Source: Bradyrhizobium barranii subsp. barranii
GTDB lineage: Bacteria > Pseudomonadota > Alphaproteobacteria > Rhizobiales > Xanthobacteraceae
Direction: 5' to 3'
Length of the DNA: 64,000 bases
NCBI RefSeq assembly: GCF_017565645.3
Contig: NZ_CP086136.1
Coordinates: forward strand, 9,593,501 to 9,657,500
This document shows, piece by piece, positions 22,214-33,308 of this stretch (positions are counted from its first letter, which is position 1; each line of letters opens with the position of its first letter). A program made the translations under genes and the position numbers. A model generated the notes under the pieces. It worked only from the letters and a program-made list of their open reading frames with translations, was not told where the DNA came from and searched no databases.

Positions 22214-22987
22214 CTACACCGCGGCCGTCGTCACGCCGCCGTCGATGACGATGATCTGGCCAGTCATGAAGCTCGACGCGTCGGAGGCGAGATAGGCGAC
22301 GGCGCCGGCGATTTCGTCGGGTTCGCCGATGCGGCGAAGGGGCGTGGTGGCGGTGCGGCGCTTGAGGTTGGCTTCGTCTTCCCACAGCGCGCGGGCGAAA
22401 TCGGTCTTGACCAGGCCGGGCGCGATGCAGTTGACGCGGACGCCTTTCGGGCCCCATTCGCCGGCGAGCGAGCGGCACAGCGCGAAGTCGGCGGCCTTGG
22501 AGATGCCGTAGGCGCCGATCACGGTCGAGCCGCGCAGCCCCCCGATCGAGGAGATGATGACGACGGAGCCGTAGCCGCGCTCGGCCATTTGCGGGATCGC
22601 CAGCGCGGAGAGCCAGATGTTGCTCTTGACGTTGCTGCCCATGATCTTGTCGAAGGCCTCGTCGGTGATGTCGAGCAGCGGGCCGTAATACGGATTCACC
22701 GCGGCGTTGCAGACGAGGATGTCGATCTTGCCGTAGTGCTTGATCGTGCCCGAGATCAGCGCCTCGACCTCGGCCTTGCGCGCGATGTTGCAGGGAATGA
22801 CGATGGCATCACCACCAGCCGCGATGATGCCGTCGGCGACTTCCTTGCAGGCCTCCGCTTTCCGCGATGACACCACGACCTTGGCGCCGAGCTTTGCCAG
22901 CAGTTCCGCCGAGGAGCGGCCGATGCCGCGGCTGGAGCCGGTGACGATTGCGACCTTGCCGGTGAGATCGAACGGGGTGTTTTTCAT
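22214..22987 (-). CDS. SDR-family oxidoreductase
   Basis: A 257-residue short-chain dehydrogenase/reductase. TGSSRGIG (16-23) binds the NAD(P) cofactor, NAAV follows the fourth strand, and the catalytic set is in IISSIGGLRGSTVIGAYGISK (Ser, Tyr, Lys). The C-terminus ends FMTGQIIVIDGGVTTAAV, typical of classical SDRs. It is the last minus-strand gene after pimD, separated by a palindromic repeat, so it may be co-transcribed with the pim genes. Its reaction in that pathway is not known; it could reduce a beta-keto intermediate or be unrelated. Confidence 0.88.
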   Translation of the reverse strand: MKNTPFDLTGKVAIVTGSSRGIGRSSAELLAKLGAKVVVSSRKAEACKEVADGIIAAGGDAIVIPCNIARKAEVEALISGTIKHYGKIDILVCNAAVNPYYGPLLDITDEAFDKIMGSNVKSNIWLSALAIPQMAERGYGSVVIISSIGGLRGSTVIGAYGISKAADFALCRSLAGEWGPKGVRVNCIAPGLVKTDFARALWEDEANLKRRTATTPLRRIGEPDEIAGAVAYLASDASSFMTGQIIVIDGGVTTAAV

Positions 22988-23020
22988 TGTTGTTGGGCTC
23001 CGCTACGTCCGCTTGTTCGG

Positions 23021-23128
23021 TGTCATCGCCCGGCTTGACCGGGCGATCCAGTACTCCGCGGCTGAAGTTGCGTGAACGAACTGCCGCCGCGGAGTACTGG
23101 ATGCCCCGGTCAAGCCGGGGCATGACAG
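23021..23128. repeat. Palindromic repeat, TGTCATCGCCCGG..CCAGTACTCCGCGG family
   Basis: Left arm TGTCATCGCCCGGCTTGACC then GGGCGATCCAGTACTCCGCG; right arm GCGGAGTACTGGATGCCCCG then GTCAAGCCGGGGCATGACA. Each arm is a hairpin with a CTTGA/TCAAG loop, and the two arms pair with each other. The same family is the insertion target of both IS481 copies in this window. Confidence 0.85.
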
Positions 23129-23150
23129 TCTTCGCGTGGCCTCGATCAAC

Positions 23151-24293
23151 TCAGATCAACCCGCTCCCATCCGCGACGCGGCGCTGGTGGTAGTCGGTGT
23201 CGCCAAAGCTGTTCTCGATCATGGTGAGGCGCTTGAAGTAGTGGCCGATCTTCGCCTCCATGGTCATGCCGATGCCGCCGTGGAGCTGGATCGCCTGCTG
23301 TCCGACGAACTTCAGCGACTTGCCGATCTGCACCTTGGCCGCGGCGATGGCGTTGGAACGCTCCTTGGCGTCCTCGAAATCGCCGGCCATGGTCGCGAAC
23401 ATCGACATCGATCGCGCCTGCTCGGCGGCGACGAACATGTCGGAGGCGCGGTGCTGGAGCGACTGGAACGATCCGATCGCGACGCCAAACTGCTTGCGCG
23501 TCTTGATGTACTCGACCGTGGTCTTGAGCGATTCGTCCATCAGGCCGACGGCCTCGGCGCAGAGCGCGATGCGGGCTTCGTCGACGACACGTTCGATGAG
23601 CGCGAGCGAGTCGTCGGAATTGCCGAGCACCGCATCGGCACCGACCTCGACGCCGGTGAAGGTGATGTCGGCGGCGTGCAGGCCGTCCTGCGTCGGATAC
23701 GACTTCTTGGTCACGCCCCTGGCGCTCGCCGGCACCAGGAACACGCCGATCCCGGACTTGTCGCGGCGGTCGCCCTTGGTGCGGGCGGTGACGATCAGGG
23801 TCTCCGCATTCTCGCCGTTGAGCACGACGAACTTTTCGCCGTCGATCACCCAGCCGTCGCCCTTCTTCTTTGCCGTCGTCGAGACGTCGAAGAGATCGTA
23901 GCGCGAGTTCTTCTCGAGCTGGGCGAACGCCAGCGTCTTGCTGCCGTCGATGATCCCGGGCACATGCGCGGCCTTCTGCGCATCGGAGCCGGCGTGGCGC
24001 AGGAAGCCGCCGCCGATCACGACCGTTGCCAGATACGGCTCGAGCACCAGCGCCTTGCCGAGCGCTTCCATCACGATCATGGTCTCGACACCGCCGCCGC
24101 CGAAGCCGCCATCGGCCTCCGTGAACGGCAGACCGAGCAGGCCCTGCTCGGCGAGCTTGCCCCAGACGGCCTGGCTCCAGCCGCCCTTCTCCTTCATGTA
24201 CTTCTTGCGGCTCTCGAAATCGTAGGAATCGGTCAGCAGGCCGTCGATGCTTTCCTTGAGAAGCCGTTGCTCCTCGTTCAGATCAAAATCCAT
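23151..24293 (-). CDS. pimD: Acyl-CoA dehydrogenase, PimD type (pimeloyl-CoA dehydrogenase small subunit)
   Basis: A 380-residue FAD acyl-CoA dehydrogenase: N-terminal helical domain MDFDLNEEQRLLKESIDGLL, middle beta domain with FAQLEKNSR and GDGWVIDGEKFVVLNGENA, C-terminal helical domain with YIKTRKQFGVAIGSFQSLQHR and QLHGGIGMTMEAKIGHYFKRL. Its partner (pimC) is the next gene upstream. In the pim operon of Rhodopseudomonas palustris these two form the dehydrogenase for pimeloyl-CoA and similar dicarboxylyl-CoAs. The symbol is assigned from the gene order F-A-B-C-D and family resemblance. Confidence 0.85.
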   Translation of the reverse strand: MDFDLNEEQRLLKESIDGLLTDSYDFESRKKYMKEKGGWSQAVWGKLAEQGLLGLPFTEADGGFGGGGVETMIVMEALGKALVLEPYLATVVIGGGFLRHAGSDAQKAAHVPGIIDGSKTLAFAQLEKNSRYDLFDVSTTAKKKGDGWVIDGEKFVVLNGENAETLIVTARTKGDRRDKSGIGVFLVPASARGVTKKSYPTQDGLHAADITFTGVEVGADAVLGNSDDSLALIERVVDEARIALCAEAVGLMDESLKTTVEYIKTRKQFGVAIGSFQSLQHRASDMFVAAEQARSMSMFATMAGDFEDAKERSNAIAAAKVQIGKSLKFVGQQAIQLHGGIGMTMEAKIGHYFKRLTMIENSFGDTDYHQRRVADGSGLI

Positions 24294-24328
24294 TTCTTTG
24301 GTTCCTCGTACCCGAAATTATCTGGCTT

Positions 24329-24424
24329 CGTCATCCCGGGGCGCGCATCGCGCGAGCCCGGGATCCATACTCCCGATCGTGGCTATGGATTCCGGGCTCG
24401 CGCTGCGCGCGCCCCGGAATGACG
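24329..24424. repeat. Palindromic repeat, CGTCATCCCGGGGCGCGC family
   Basis: Left arm TCGTCATCCCGGGGCGCGCA, right arm GCGCGCCCCGGAATGACG; the arms are inverted copies flanking GATCCATACTCCCGATCGTG. It lies in the gap between pimC and pimD and could affect relative mRNA levels. Confidence 0.8.
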
Positions 24425-24425
24425 C

Positions 24426-25616
24426 CTAGAGCCCCAGCACCGCCTTGGCGATGATGTTGCGCTGGATCTCGTTGGAGCCGCCGTAGATCGAGACCTTGCG
24501 GTTGTTGAAGTAGCTCGGCGCGATCTGGGCGGTCCACTCCATGGCTTCGTTCGAGCCGTCGTCGCCGTGCACGTCGTAGGGTGCTGCGAACGGACCGATC
24601 ACTTCCATCAAGAGCTCGGTGGTGGTCTGCTGGATCTCGGAGCCCTTGATCTTCAGCACCGAGGACGCCGGATTGGGCTTGCCCTTGCCGTGCTTGCCTT
24701 CGTCGGCGACGACACGGAGCTGCGTCAGCTCGAGCGCCTTCAGCTCGATCTCGCAGGCGGCGAGCTTCTCGCGGAACGCGGCGTCCTGGATGATCGGCTT
24801 GCCGCCGGATTCGACCTTGCCGGCCAAATCGCGGATGCGGCGCAGCCGCTCCTTGGAGACGCCGACCCGGGCAATGCCGGTGCGCTCATTGCCGAGCAGG
24901 AATTTGGCGTAGTCCCAGCCCTTGTTCTCTTCGCCGATCAGGTTCTCGATGGGCACCTCGACGTCGTCGAAGAACACCTCGTTGACCTCGACGCCGCCGT
25001 CGATGGTCTGGATCGGACGCACGGTGACGCCCTTCGACTTCATGCTGAAGACGATGAAGGAGATGCCCATCTGCTTCTTGGCGGAGGGGTCGGTGCGGCA
25101 GAGGCAGAAGATCATGTCGGCGTGCTGGGCCAGCGTGGTCCAGGTCTTCTGGCCGTTGATGATCCACTTGTCGCCCTTGCGCTCGGCCTTGGTCTTGAGC
25201 GAAGCGAGGTCGGAGCCGGAGCCGGGCTCGGAGAAGCCCTGGCACCACCAGTCGTCGACATTGGCGATGCGCGGCAAATACTGCTTCTTCTGCTCTTCGT
25301 TGCCGAAGGTGTAGATCACAGGACCGACCATGCTGACGCCGAAGGCGAGCGGCTGCGGCGCCGGATAGGACTGCAGCTCCTCGTTGAAGATGTAGTGCTG
25401 CACGGAGGTCCAGCCGGTGCCGCCATACTGCTTGGGCCAATGGCTGACGCCCCAGCCCTTCTTGTTGAGGATGCGCCACCACGTCACCATCTCGTCCTTC
25501 GAGAGGTGACGGCCCTCGACCAGCTTGCGCCGCGTATCCGGCGGCACGTTGTCGCGGAAGAATGAACGCACTTCCTCGCGAAACGCCTGCTCTTCCCTAG
25601 TGAATGCGAGATCCAT
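24426..25616 (-). CDS. pimC: Acyl-CoA dehydrogenase, PimC type (pimeloyl-CoA dehydrogenase large subunit)
   Basis: A 396-residue FAD acyl-CoA dehydrogenase. ATG 25616 is preceded by an excellent AGGAGG. The sequence contains MDLAFTREEQAFREEVRSFF, WPKQYGGTGWT, WCQGFSEPGSGSDLASLKTKAE (flavin contact block), TWTTLAQHADMIFCLCRT and ISIYGGSNEIQRNIIAKAVL at the C-terminus. It is paired with PimD, which is shorter. It would introduce the 2,3-double bond in the dicarboxylyl-CoA beta-oxidation cycle. Confidence 0.88.
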   Translation of the reverse strand: MDLAFTREEQAFREEVRSFFRDNVPPDTRRKLVEGRHLSKDEMVTWWRILNKKGWGVSHWPKQYGGTGWTSVQHYIFNEELQSYPAPQPLAFGVSMVGPVIYTFGNEEQKKQYLPRIANVDDWWCQGFSEPGSGSDLASLKTKAERKGDKWIINGQKTWTTLAQHADMIFCLCRTDPSAKKQMGISFIVFSMKSKGVTVRPIQTIDGGVEVNEVFFDDVEVPIENLIGEENKGWDYAKFLLGNERTGIARVGVSKERLRRIRDLAGKVESGGKPIIQDAAFREKLAACEIELKALELTQLRVVADEGKHGKGKPNPASSVLKIKGSEIQQTTTELLMEVIGPFAAPYDVHGDDGSNEAMEWTAQIAPSYFNNRKVSIYGGSNEIQRNIIAKAVLGL

Positions 25617-25668
25617 CGGATCCTCCTGTGAGTTTCTTTGTTTCGTCGCCGTCAGGACGACGGTGAAA

Positions 25669-26856
25669 TTACTGCAACACCTCAAACAGACCGGCAGCGC
25701 CCATGCCGCCGCCGACGCACATGGTGACGACCGCATACTTCGCCTTGCGGCGGCGGCCTTCGATCAGGGCGTGGCCGGTGAGGCGCGCGCCCGACATGCC
25801 GTAGGGATGGCCGACCGAGATCGCGCCGCCGTCGACGTTGATCTTCTCGGGGTCGATGCCGAGCTTGTCGCGGCAATACAGCACCTGCACCGCGAAGGCT
25901 TCGTTCAGCTCCCAGAGGCCGATGTCGTCGACGGTGAGGCCGTGGCGCTTGAGCAGGCGCGGCACGGCGAAGACCGGGCCGATGCCCATCTCGTCCGGCT
26001 CGCAGCCGGCGGAGACGAAGCCGCGGAAGATGCCGAGCGGCTTGAGGCCGCGCTTTGAGGCTTCCTTGTCGCTCATGATGACGGAGGCGCTGGCGCCGTC
26101 GGAGAGCTGGCTGGCATTGCCGGCGGTGATCGAAAAGCCTTCGCCGCGCACGGGCTTGAGGCCGGCAAGGCCTTCAGCCGTGGTCTCGGGGCGCGGGCCT
26201 TCGTCCTGCGACAAGGTCACCTCCTTGAACGAGACGGCTCCGGTCGCCTTGTCGGTGACCGCCATCTGCGTCGTGATCGGCGCCAGCTCGTCCTTGAACT
26301 TGCCGCCCTGCTGAGCCGCGGCGGTGCGGCGCTGGCTCTCCAGCGAATATTCATCCTGCTTCTCGCGCGAGATGCCGTAGCGCTTGGCGACGACTTCGGC
26401 GGTGTCGATCATGGGCATGTAGACCTCGCCCTTGATCTTGAGCAGCGCCGGATCTTGCGCGTGGAAGCCGTTCATCTTGTCGTTCTGCACGAGGCTGATC
26501 GACTCGCCGCCGCCGCCGACCGCGATCTCGACGCCGTCGAAGATCACCGAGCGCGCGGCGAGCGCGATCGCCTGCAGGCCCGAGGCGCATTGCCGGTCGA
26601 TGGTGGTGCCCGCGACGGTCACGGGCAAACCAGCCCGGAGCAGCGCCTTGCGCGCGATGTTGCCGCCGGTCGCGCCCTGCTGCAGCGCCGCGCCCATCAC
26701 GACGTCCTCGACCTCCTTCGGATCGACCTTGGCGCGGGCGACGGCCTCGCCGATGGCGTGGCCGAGCAGCGTTGCGCCCTCGGTGGCGTTGAGCATGCCG
26801 CGATAGGCCTTGCCGATCGGGGTGCGGGCGGTGGAAACGATGACGGCGTCGGTCAA
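25669..26856 (-). CDS. pimB: Acetyl-CoA acyltransferase (thiolase), PimB type
   Basis: A 395-residue degradative-type thiolase. The nucleophile is Cys90 ([11 protein letters not shown]), His350 lies in [10 protein letters not shown], and Cys380 in [20 protein letters not shown] is also present. The start is a TTG at 26856 preceded by AGGAGG at a spacing of 6; it overlaps the TGA of the ligase gene (TTGA), which implies translational coupling. It would release acetyl-CoA in the last step of each beta-oxidation turn. Confidence 0.9.
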   Translation of the reverse strand: MTDAVIVSTARTPIGKAYRGMLNATEGATLLGHAIGEAVARAKVDPKEVEDVVMGAALQQGATGGNIARKALLRAGLPVTVAGTTIDRQCASGLQAIALAARSVIFDGVEIAVGGGGESISLVQNDKMNGFHAQDPALLKIKGEVYMPMIDTAEVVAKRYGISREKQDEYSLESQRRTAAAQQGGKFKDELAPITTQMAVTDKATGAVSFKEVTLSQDEGPRPETTAEGLAGLKPVRGEGFSITAGNASQLSDGASASVIMSDKEASKRGLKPLGIFRGFVSAGCEPDEMGIGPVFAVPRLLKRHGLTVDDIGLWELNEAFAVQVLYCRDKLGIDPEKINVDGGAISVGHPYGMSGARLTGHALIEGRRRKAKYAVVTMCVGGGMGAAGLFEVLQ

Positions 26857-28529
26857 GTGCGACCTCCTGGTTGCGTGGATTGTGCTGGTTTCTGCTGCTG
26901 GCGCAATTCGTGGCGCGACAATTTTCCGACCGGCGTGCGCGGCAGATCGTCGACGAACTCGACTGGTGCCGGCAGCTCGTGCTTGCCGACCTTGCCGGCA
27001 AGCTGCGCGCGCAGCTCGTCAAGCGAGAACGGCTTGGCGTCCGGCTTGAGCTTGATGAAAGCCTTGGCGGCCTCGCCGCGATACTGGTCGGGAATCCCGA
27101 GCACGATCACCTCGTGCACGCCTGGAATGGTGTAGATCGCCTGCTCGATCATCTGCGGATAGACGTTGAAGCCGCCGGAGATGATCATGTCCGTCTTGCG
27201 ATCGACCAGGAAGAAATAACCGTCGGTGTCGACATAGCCGATGTCGCCGGTGAGGAAACGGCCGTCCGAAAAGGACTCCGCGGACTCCTTCGGCTTGTTC
27301 CAGTAGCCCTTGGTGACGTTCGGGCCCTTGATGCGGACCTCGCCGACTTCGCCCGGCGGCAGGACTTTTGTCGGATCATCCAGCGAGACCACGTCCATCT
27401 CGATGCCGGGCAGCATCAGGCCGATCGACCCCGGCTTGTCCGGTCCCGTCGGCGGGTGGCCGGTGCCGGGCGAGCAGGTCTCGGTCATGCCCCAGCCGCT
27501 CCGCAGCTTCTTGCCGACCTTGCGCTCGAAGAAGTTCGCGATCTCCACCGGCAGCGGCGCGCCGCCGGAGCCGATGACGGCAAGCGAGGAGAAGTCGCGC
27601 TTGTCGAGATCGGGCAGCGCCGCGATCGCGATCCACATCGTCGGCACGCCCGGGAAGTACGTCGCGCGCTTGGTTTCGATGTCGCGCATCACCGCCTCGA
27701 CATCGAAGCGCTGGTGGAGCGAGATCAGATTGCCGCGGCTGAGCGAGGACAGCAGTACGACGGTGAGCGCATAGATGTGGAACAGCGGCAGCACGCAGAT
27801 CACGCGCTCGATTGCGTCGCCGCGCGCCGCACGCGACGGCTTGCCCCAGACATCGTAGATCGACACCGCGGAGGTGAGATTGCCGTGGGTGAGCATCGCA
27901 CCCTTGGGCAGGCCGGTGGTGCCGCCGGTATATTGCAGCAGCGCGACGTCGTCCGCCGTCACCGACGGCCACTCAGCCGGCGCGGTGGCGCCCTCGACGA
28001 AGCTCTTGAAGGTGACGATGCGGGGATCGTCGGGGATCGGTGCCTGCGGCGTGCCGAGCTTGCCCCAATCGTCGTCCTCGCAGACGACGAGGCGATCGAT
28101 CAAGCCCTTCTCCAGGAACTTCAGCGCGGTCGGCAGCAGCGCCGCGAGGTTGGAGGTGACGAGCAGGCGCGAGCCGGAATCCGAGACCTTGTGCGTCAGC
28201 GCGATCTCGCCGTCGAGCGGGGAGAGATGCGCGACGCGGGCACCAGCCTTCAGCGCGCCGAAGAAATTGACCGGATGGTCCGGCGTGTTGCCAAGGAACA
28301 GCGCCACGGAACTGTTCTTGCCGCAGCCGGCGCGCAGGAAGGCAGCCGCCGCACGCTCGGCCATGGCGGCAAGTTCGGTATAGCTGATCGGGCGATCGCG
28401 GAATTCCAGCGCGGTCCGCGGGCCGTAATCGGCGGCGGCGTTCGACAAGAGGTCAGGCAGCGAGCCCTGGACGATGGTGTCGTCCCAACGCACGCCCTCG
28501 GGATAAAACTGTTCGCCGGGATGGGTCAT
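26853..28529 (-). CDS. pimA: AMP-forming acyl-CoA ligase, PimA type
   Basis: A 558-residue adenylate-forming CoA ligase. Motifs: [21 protein letters not shown] (phosphate loop), [45 protein letters not shown] (hinge) and [14 protein letters not shown] with the catalytic Lys. ATG 28529 replaces the longer frame start. In the pim operon this enzyme activates dicarboxylic acids such as pimelate, the entry step. It overlaps pimB by 4 bases. Confidence 0.87.
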   Translation of the reverse strand: MTHPGEQFYPEGVRWDDTIVQGSLPDLLSNAAADYGPRTALEFRDRPISYTELAAMAERAAAAFLRAGCGKNSSVALFLGNTPDHPVNFFGALKAGARVAHLSPLDGEIALTHKVSDSGSRLLVTSNLAALLPTALKFLEKGLIDRLVVCEDDDWGKLGTPQAPIPDDPRIVTFKSFVEGATAPAEWPSVTADDVALLQYTGGTTGLPKGAMLTHGNLTSAVSIYDVWGKPSRAARGDAIERVICVLPLFHIYALTVVLLSSLSRGNLISLHQRFDVEAVMRDIETKRATYFPGVPTMWIAIAALPDLDKRDFSSLAVIGSGGAPLPVEIANFFERKVGKKLRSGWGMTETCSPGTGHPPTGPDKPGSIGLMLPGIEMDVVSLDDPTKVLPPGEVGEVRIKGPNVTKGYWNKPKESAESFSDGRFLTGDIGYVDTDGYFFLVDRKTDMIISGGFNVYPQMIEQAIYTIPGVHEVIVLGIPDQYRGEAAKAFIKLKPDAKPFSLDELRAQLAGKVGKHELPAPVEFVDDLPRTPVGKLSRHELRQQQKPAQSTQPGGRT

Positions 28530-28565
28530 TATTCTTGATTGGTTGAGCGAGCAACTAACAGAGAC

Positions 28566-28608
28566 CGTCATACCGGGGCGCGACAAAGTCGCGAGCCCGG
28601 AATGACGA
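28566..28608. repeat. Half-length palindromic repeat, CGTCATACCGGGGCGCG family
   Basis: CCGTCATACCGGGGCGCGAC pairs with GTCGCGAGCCCGGAATGACG. It is a short relative of the element at 24329-24424, placed between pimF and pimA. Confidence 0.65.
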
Positions 28609-28628
28609 GGGTTGAGATGAAGCGGCCA

Positions 28629-30725
28629 TCACGCCGCCTTCGACGCCGCGGCCAGCGACGCGAACGTCTTGCCTTCGGCCGCGAGCTTCTTCAGCAGCGG
28701 CGCGGGCTCGAGGCTCGGATCGTTGGTCTCCTTGGCGTAGAAGGAGAGACGATCGGCGATGTGCTTGAGGCCGACGGTGTCGGCCCAGAACATCGGGCCG
28801 CCGCGGTAGATCGGCCAGCCGTAGCCGTAGAGCCAGACCACGTCGATGTCGGAAGGACGCGCCGCGATGCCCTCTTCGAGGATCTTCGCGCCCTCGTTGA
28901 TCATCGGGTACATCATGCGCTCGAGGATCTCCTCGTCGCTGACGACGCGCTTCTTGCGGCCGAGACGGAGCAGCGTCTCGTCGATCAGCTTCTCGACCTC
29001 CGGATCGGGCAGTGCCGAGCGACTTCCTGCTTCATACTTGTAGTAGCCCTTGCCGGTCTTCTGGCCGAAGCGGCCGGCTTCGCAGAGTGCGTCCGCGATC
29101 TCCGACTTGATGCCGCGGTCCTTGCGCGAGCGCCAGCCGATGTCGAGGCCGGCGAGATCGCCCATCGCGAACGGTCCCATCGGCATGCCGAATTTTGTAA
29201 CCACGGCATCGACCTGCTGCGGCAGGGCACCTTCGAACAGCAGCTTCTCGGACTGCTTGCCACGCTGCGCCAGCATGCGGTTGCCGACGAAGCCGTCGCA
29301 GACGCCGACCACGGCCGGCACCTTCGCGATCTTTCGCGCGATGGTCACGGCGGTGACCAGCGCATCCGGCGCGGTCTTGTCGGCGCGTACGATCTCGCAC
29401 AGCTTCATGACGTTGGCGGGCGAGAAGAAGTGCATGCCGAGCACGTCCTGCGGCCGCTTGGTCGACTTCGCGATCTCGTCGATGTTGAGGTAGGAGGTGT
29501 TGGAGGCGAGCACGGCGCCGGGCTTGACGTATTGGTCGAGCTTGCCGAACACTTCCTTCTTCACCGCCATGGTCTCGAACACGGCCTCGATCACCAGGTC
29601 AGCATCACCGACGTTCTCGATGCCGACGACGCCGTTGATCAGCGCCATGCGCTTGGCGGGCGCGTCGGCCGGGATGCCGCCGCGCGCGGCGGTCGCTTCC
29701 CAGTTCTTCTGCATGATGCCCATGCCGCGCTTGAGCTGCTCCTCGCCGGTCTCGATCAGGGTGACGGGCACGCCGGCATTGGCAAAGGACATCGCAATGC
29801 CGCCGCCCATGGTGCCGGCACCGAGGATGGCGACGCGGTTCACCGGCCGCGACTTGGTGCCTTCAGGGACGCCGGCGATCTTGCTGGCCTCGCGCTCGGC
29901 GAAGAAGGCATAACGCTGCGCCTTGGACTGGTCGCTGGAGACGAGCTTGAGGAAGCCCTCGCGCTCCTTCTTCAGCCCCTCGTCGAACGGCAGGTCTATG
30001 GCGTAGCCGACGGCGTCGGCGGCGGCGAACGGCGCTTCCAGGCCGCGCGCCTTCTTGGTCATGGCCGCGACCGCATTGGTGAAGATCGAGCGGTCGGCCT
30101 TGGCCGCCGCGAGCTTGGAATCGTCGTCGCGCAGGCGCCGCAGCGGGCGCTTCTCGGCGAGCAGCTTGCGCACGAAGGCTTCGCCGCCGGAGGCCGGACC
30201 TTCGACGATTTCCTCGATCAGGCCATTCTTGAGCGCTTCGGCAGCACCGATCGGATCACCGCCGACGATCATCTTGACCGCGAGTTCCGGCCCGACCGCG
30301 CGCGGCAGGCGCTGGGTGCCGCCGGCGCCTGGCAGCAGGCCGAGCTTCACCTCGGGCAGACCGAGCTTGGCTTCCTTCACGGCCACGCGGAAATGACAGG
30401 CCAGCGCGACCTCGAGGCCGCCGCCGAGCGCGGTGCCATGGATCGCGGCAACGACCGGCTTGGGCGAGTTCTCGATCTCGGCGAGGACGTCGTTGAGGGC
30501 GGGCGGCTTCGGCGGCTTACCGAACTCGGTGATGTCGGCACCGGCGATAAAGGTGCGGCCGGCGCAGGTCAGGACGATGCCCTTGATCGCGGGATCGGCG
30601 ATCGCGGCCTTGATGCATTCGAGAATACCGCCGCGCACTGCGGCACTCAGCGCATTGACCGGAGGACTGTTGACCGTGACGATCCCGACTTCGTCATGAC
30701 GCTCAAGCTTGACCACTTCGCTCAC
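28629..30725 (-). CDS. pimF: Fused enoyl-CoA hydratase / 3-hydroxyacyl-CoA dehydrogenase, PimF type
   Basis: A 698-residue two-enzyme protein. The N-terminal crotonase domain has the oxyanion-hole segments [15 protein letters not shown] and [20 protein letters not shown], plus [22 protein letters not shown] with the catalytic Glu. From about 290 the NAD-binding domain begins ([20 protein letters not shown]), with [10 protein letters not shown] and [16 protein letters not shown] (catalytic His), then the C-terminal dehydrogenase domain with GFVGNRML and [14 protein letters not shown]. The start is GTG 30725 behind AAGGAGG at a spacing of 6. It leads the operon F-A-B-C-D and is divergent from an IclR regulator. 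Confidence 0.9.
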   Translation of the reverse strand: MSEVVKLERHDEVGIVTVNSPPVNALSAAVRGGILECIKAAIADPAIKGIVLTCAGRTFIAGADITEFGKPPKPPALNDVLAEIENSPKPVVAAIHGTALGGGLEVALACHFRVAVKEAKLGLPEVKLGLLPGAGGTQRLPRAVGPELAVKMIVGGDPIGAAEALKNGLIEEIVEGPASGGEAFVRKLLAEKRPLRRLRDDDSKLAAAKADRSIFTNAVAAMTKKARGLEAPFAAADAVGYAIDLPFDEGLKKEREGFLKLVSSDQSKAQRYAFFAEREASKIAGVPEGTKSRPVNRVAILGAGTMGGGIAMSFANAGVPVTLIETGEEQLKRGMGIMQKNWEATAARGGIPADAPAKRMALINGVVGIENVGDADLVIEAVFETMAVKKEVFGKLDQYVKPGAVLASNTSYLNIDEIAKSTKRPQDVLGMHFFSPANVMKLCEIVRADKTAPDALVTAVTIARKIAKVPAVVGVCDGFVGNRMLAQRGKQSEKLLFEGALPQQVDAVVTKFGMPMGPFAMGDLAGLDIGWRSRKDRGIKSEIADALCEAGRFGQKTGKGYYKYEAGSRSALPDPEVEKLIDETLLRLGRKKRVVSDEEILERMMYPMINEGAKILEEGIAARPSDIDVVWLYGYGWPIYRGGPMFWADTVGLKHIADRLSFYAKETNDPSLEPAPLLKKLAAEGKTFASLAAASKAA

Positions 30726-30769
30726 GGCTTCCCTCCTTGGTGGGGATTTACTTTTGTTCGATTTCGCGG

Positions 30770-30788
30770 TGCGGAATTTAATTCCGCA
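30770..30788. promoter_or_regulatory. 19-bp palindrome in the pimF-iclR divergent region (putative IclR operator)
   Basis: TGCGGAATTTAATTCCGCA is a perfect palindrome apart from its centre base. Its form resembles the GGAA..TTCC operators known for IclR-family regulators. It lies 45 bases before pimF and 68 bases before the IclR gene, suited to control both. The link to this IclR protein is inference. Confidence 0.6.
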
Positions 30789-30855
30789 TCTTGACGGCAG
30801 GGTTATTTTGAAGCACGGACGTTGTCAACGACTCCGCGCAAGAAGCAGATCAGGG

Positions 30856-31722
30856 ATGAAGCGTACAGGCAAGAAGACTGCGACCGATCGGAATTTCGTC
30901 GTCGCGCTTTCCCGCGGACTAGATGTTTTGCGCGCATTCCAACCCAGCGACGGACTTCTCGGCAACCAGGAGATCGCCGCGCGGACGAACCTGCCCAAGC
31001 CGACCGTTTCGCGCCTGACCTACACGTTGACGAAGCTCGGTTATCTGACACCGGTTCCCCGTTTCGAGAAGTATCAGCTCGCGCCCGCCGCGATGGCGCT
31101 CGGTTATGCGGCGTTATCCAATCTCGGCGTTCGGCATTTGTCCGAGCCATTTCGCGAGGAATTGATGCGCGCGACCGGCGGCGCCGTCGCGATCGGCGGC
31201 CGCGACCGTCACAGCATGATCTATTTCGGGCAAAGTCGCGGCAGCGAGACGGTCGGCGTTCAACTGGACGTCGGCTCCCGCGTGCCGATTGCAACCAGCG
31301 CGATGGGCCGTGCCTATTTCTGGGCGCTCGATGACGAGGGGCGCGCCGAGGTGTCCCGCATCCTGCGCGAACATTACGGCAGCCGCTGGCCGAAGATGCG
31401 CGACGGACTGGAACGTTCCGGCGAGACCGTCGCGAAATACGGTTTCGCGATGTCCGTCGGCGACTGGCACGACGACATCGGCGCCGCCGGCGTCGCGCTC
31501 AAGCTCAACGACGGAACCGGACCTTACGCATTCAATTGCGGCGCGCCCGCATTCCGCTTCACGGAAGAGCGTTTGATCAACGACATTGGACCGCGTCTGC
31601 TGGCGATGGTAAGGAACATTGAAGCGGCACTCGGAGGACTGATGCCGCAATCCAAAAAAGAAGTCAGCAAAAAGCTGAAATCAGGAGGAAAAGTTGCGCG
31701 TGTGGCCGAGGGGTTCAGATAG
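30856..31722 (+). CDS. IclR-family transcriptional regulator
   Basis: A 288-residue regulator. The N-terminal winged helix has ALSRGLDVLRAF, QEIAARTNLPKPTVSRLTYTLTKLGYL (recognition helix at about 55-68). The C-terminal effector domain holds ATGGAVAIGGRDRHSMIYFGQS, VGSRVPIATSAMGRAYFWAL and GVALKLNDGTGPYAFNCGAPAFRF. ATG 30856 was chosen because the conserved part begins about 15 residues later. It is divergent from pimF and 66 bases upstream of livG, so it may control the pim operon, the transporter or both. Confidence 0.88.
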   Translation: MKRTGKKTATDRNFVVALSRGLDVLRAFQPSDGLLGNQEIAARTNLPKPTVSRLTYTLTKLGYLTPVPRFEKYQLAPAAMALGYAALSNLGVRHLSEPFREELMRATGGAVAIGGRDRHSMIYFGQSRGSETVGVQLDVGSRVPIATSAMGRAYFWALDDEGRAEVSRILREHYGSRWPKMRDGLERSGETVAKYGFAMSVGDWHDDIGAAGVALKLNDGTGPYAFNCGAPAFRFTEERLINDIGPRLLAMVRNIEAALGGLMPQSKKEVSKKLKSGGKVARVAEGFR

Positions 31723-31788
31723 CCTTTGTCATCACCGGGAGCGGTTCATATCGCCCCTTCGCCCACTGACGTGTGTAGGCGAGACGAG

Positions 31789-32582
<794 letters not shown>

Positions 32583-32586
<4 letters not shown>

Positions 32587-33296
32587 CGACGCTGCTCAAC
32601 GTCAAGGACCTGCGCGCCTATTACGGCCAGGTCCAGGCGCTCCATGGCCTGTCCTTCTCGCTCAACGAAGGATCGTTGACGACGCTGCTCGGCGCCAATG
32701 GCGCCGGCAAGACCACCACCCTGCGCGCGATCTGCAACATGGTGCGTTCCACCGGCGCGATCGAGTTCGAAGGCAAGCCGCTCAGCAATCGCTCCACCGA
32801 GAGCATCGTGCGGTTCGGCATCGCCCACGTGCCGCAGGGCCGCGGCACCTTCACGACCATGACGGTCGAGGAGAACCTCCAGCTCGGGGCCATCACCCGC
32901 AAGGACAGCGCCGGCATCGTCTCCGACATCGAGCGCATGTACGCGCATTTCCCGGTGCTCAAGCAGCGCCACACCCAGCAGGCCGGCACGCTCTCCGGCG
33001 GCGAGCAGCAGATGCTCGCGGTCGCCCGCGCGCTGATGCTGCGGCCGCGCCTGATGCTGCTCGACGAGCCGTCCTTCGGCCTGGCACCGCTGGTCGTGCG
33101 CGACCTGTTCGGCATCCTCGGCAAGATCAACCGCGAGGACAAGGTGTCGATCCTGGTGGTCGAGCAGAACGCCCAGCTCGCGCTCGAGCTCGCCGACCAG
33201 GCCTATGTGATCGAGACCGGACGCATCGTGATGTCGGGCAATGCCAAGGACATCGCGAACAACGAAGAAATCCGCAAATCCTATCTGGGTTACTGA
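32583..33296 (+). CDS. livF: Branched-chain amino acid-type ABC transporter ATPase, LivF
   Basis: A 237-residue ATPase with Walker A GANGAGKT (37-44), signature LSGGEQQMLAVARAL and Walker B LMLLDEPSFGLAP, plus the LivF ending IANNEEIRKSYLGY. The start overlaps the livG stop. It pairs with LivG to energise LivH and LivM encoded next. Confidence 0.93.
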
Positions 33297-33308
33297 GGAG
33301 CCGGCACG

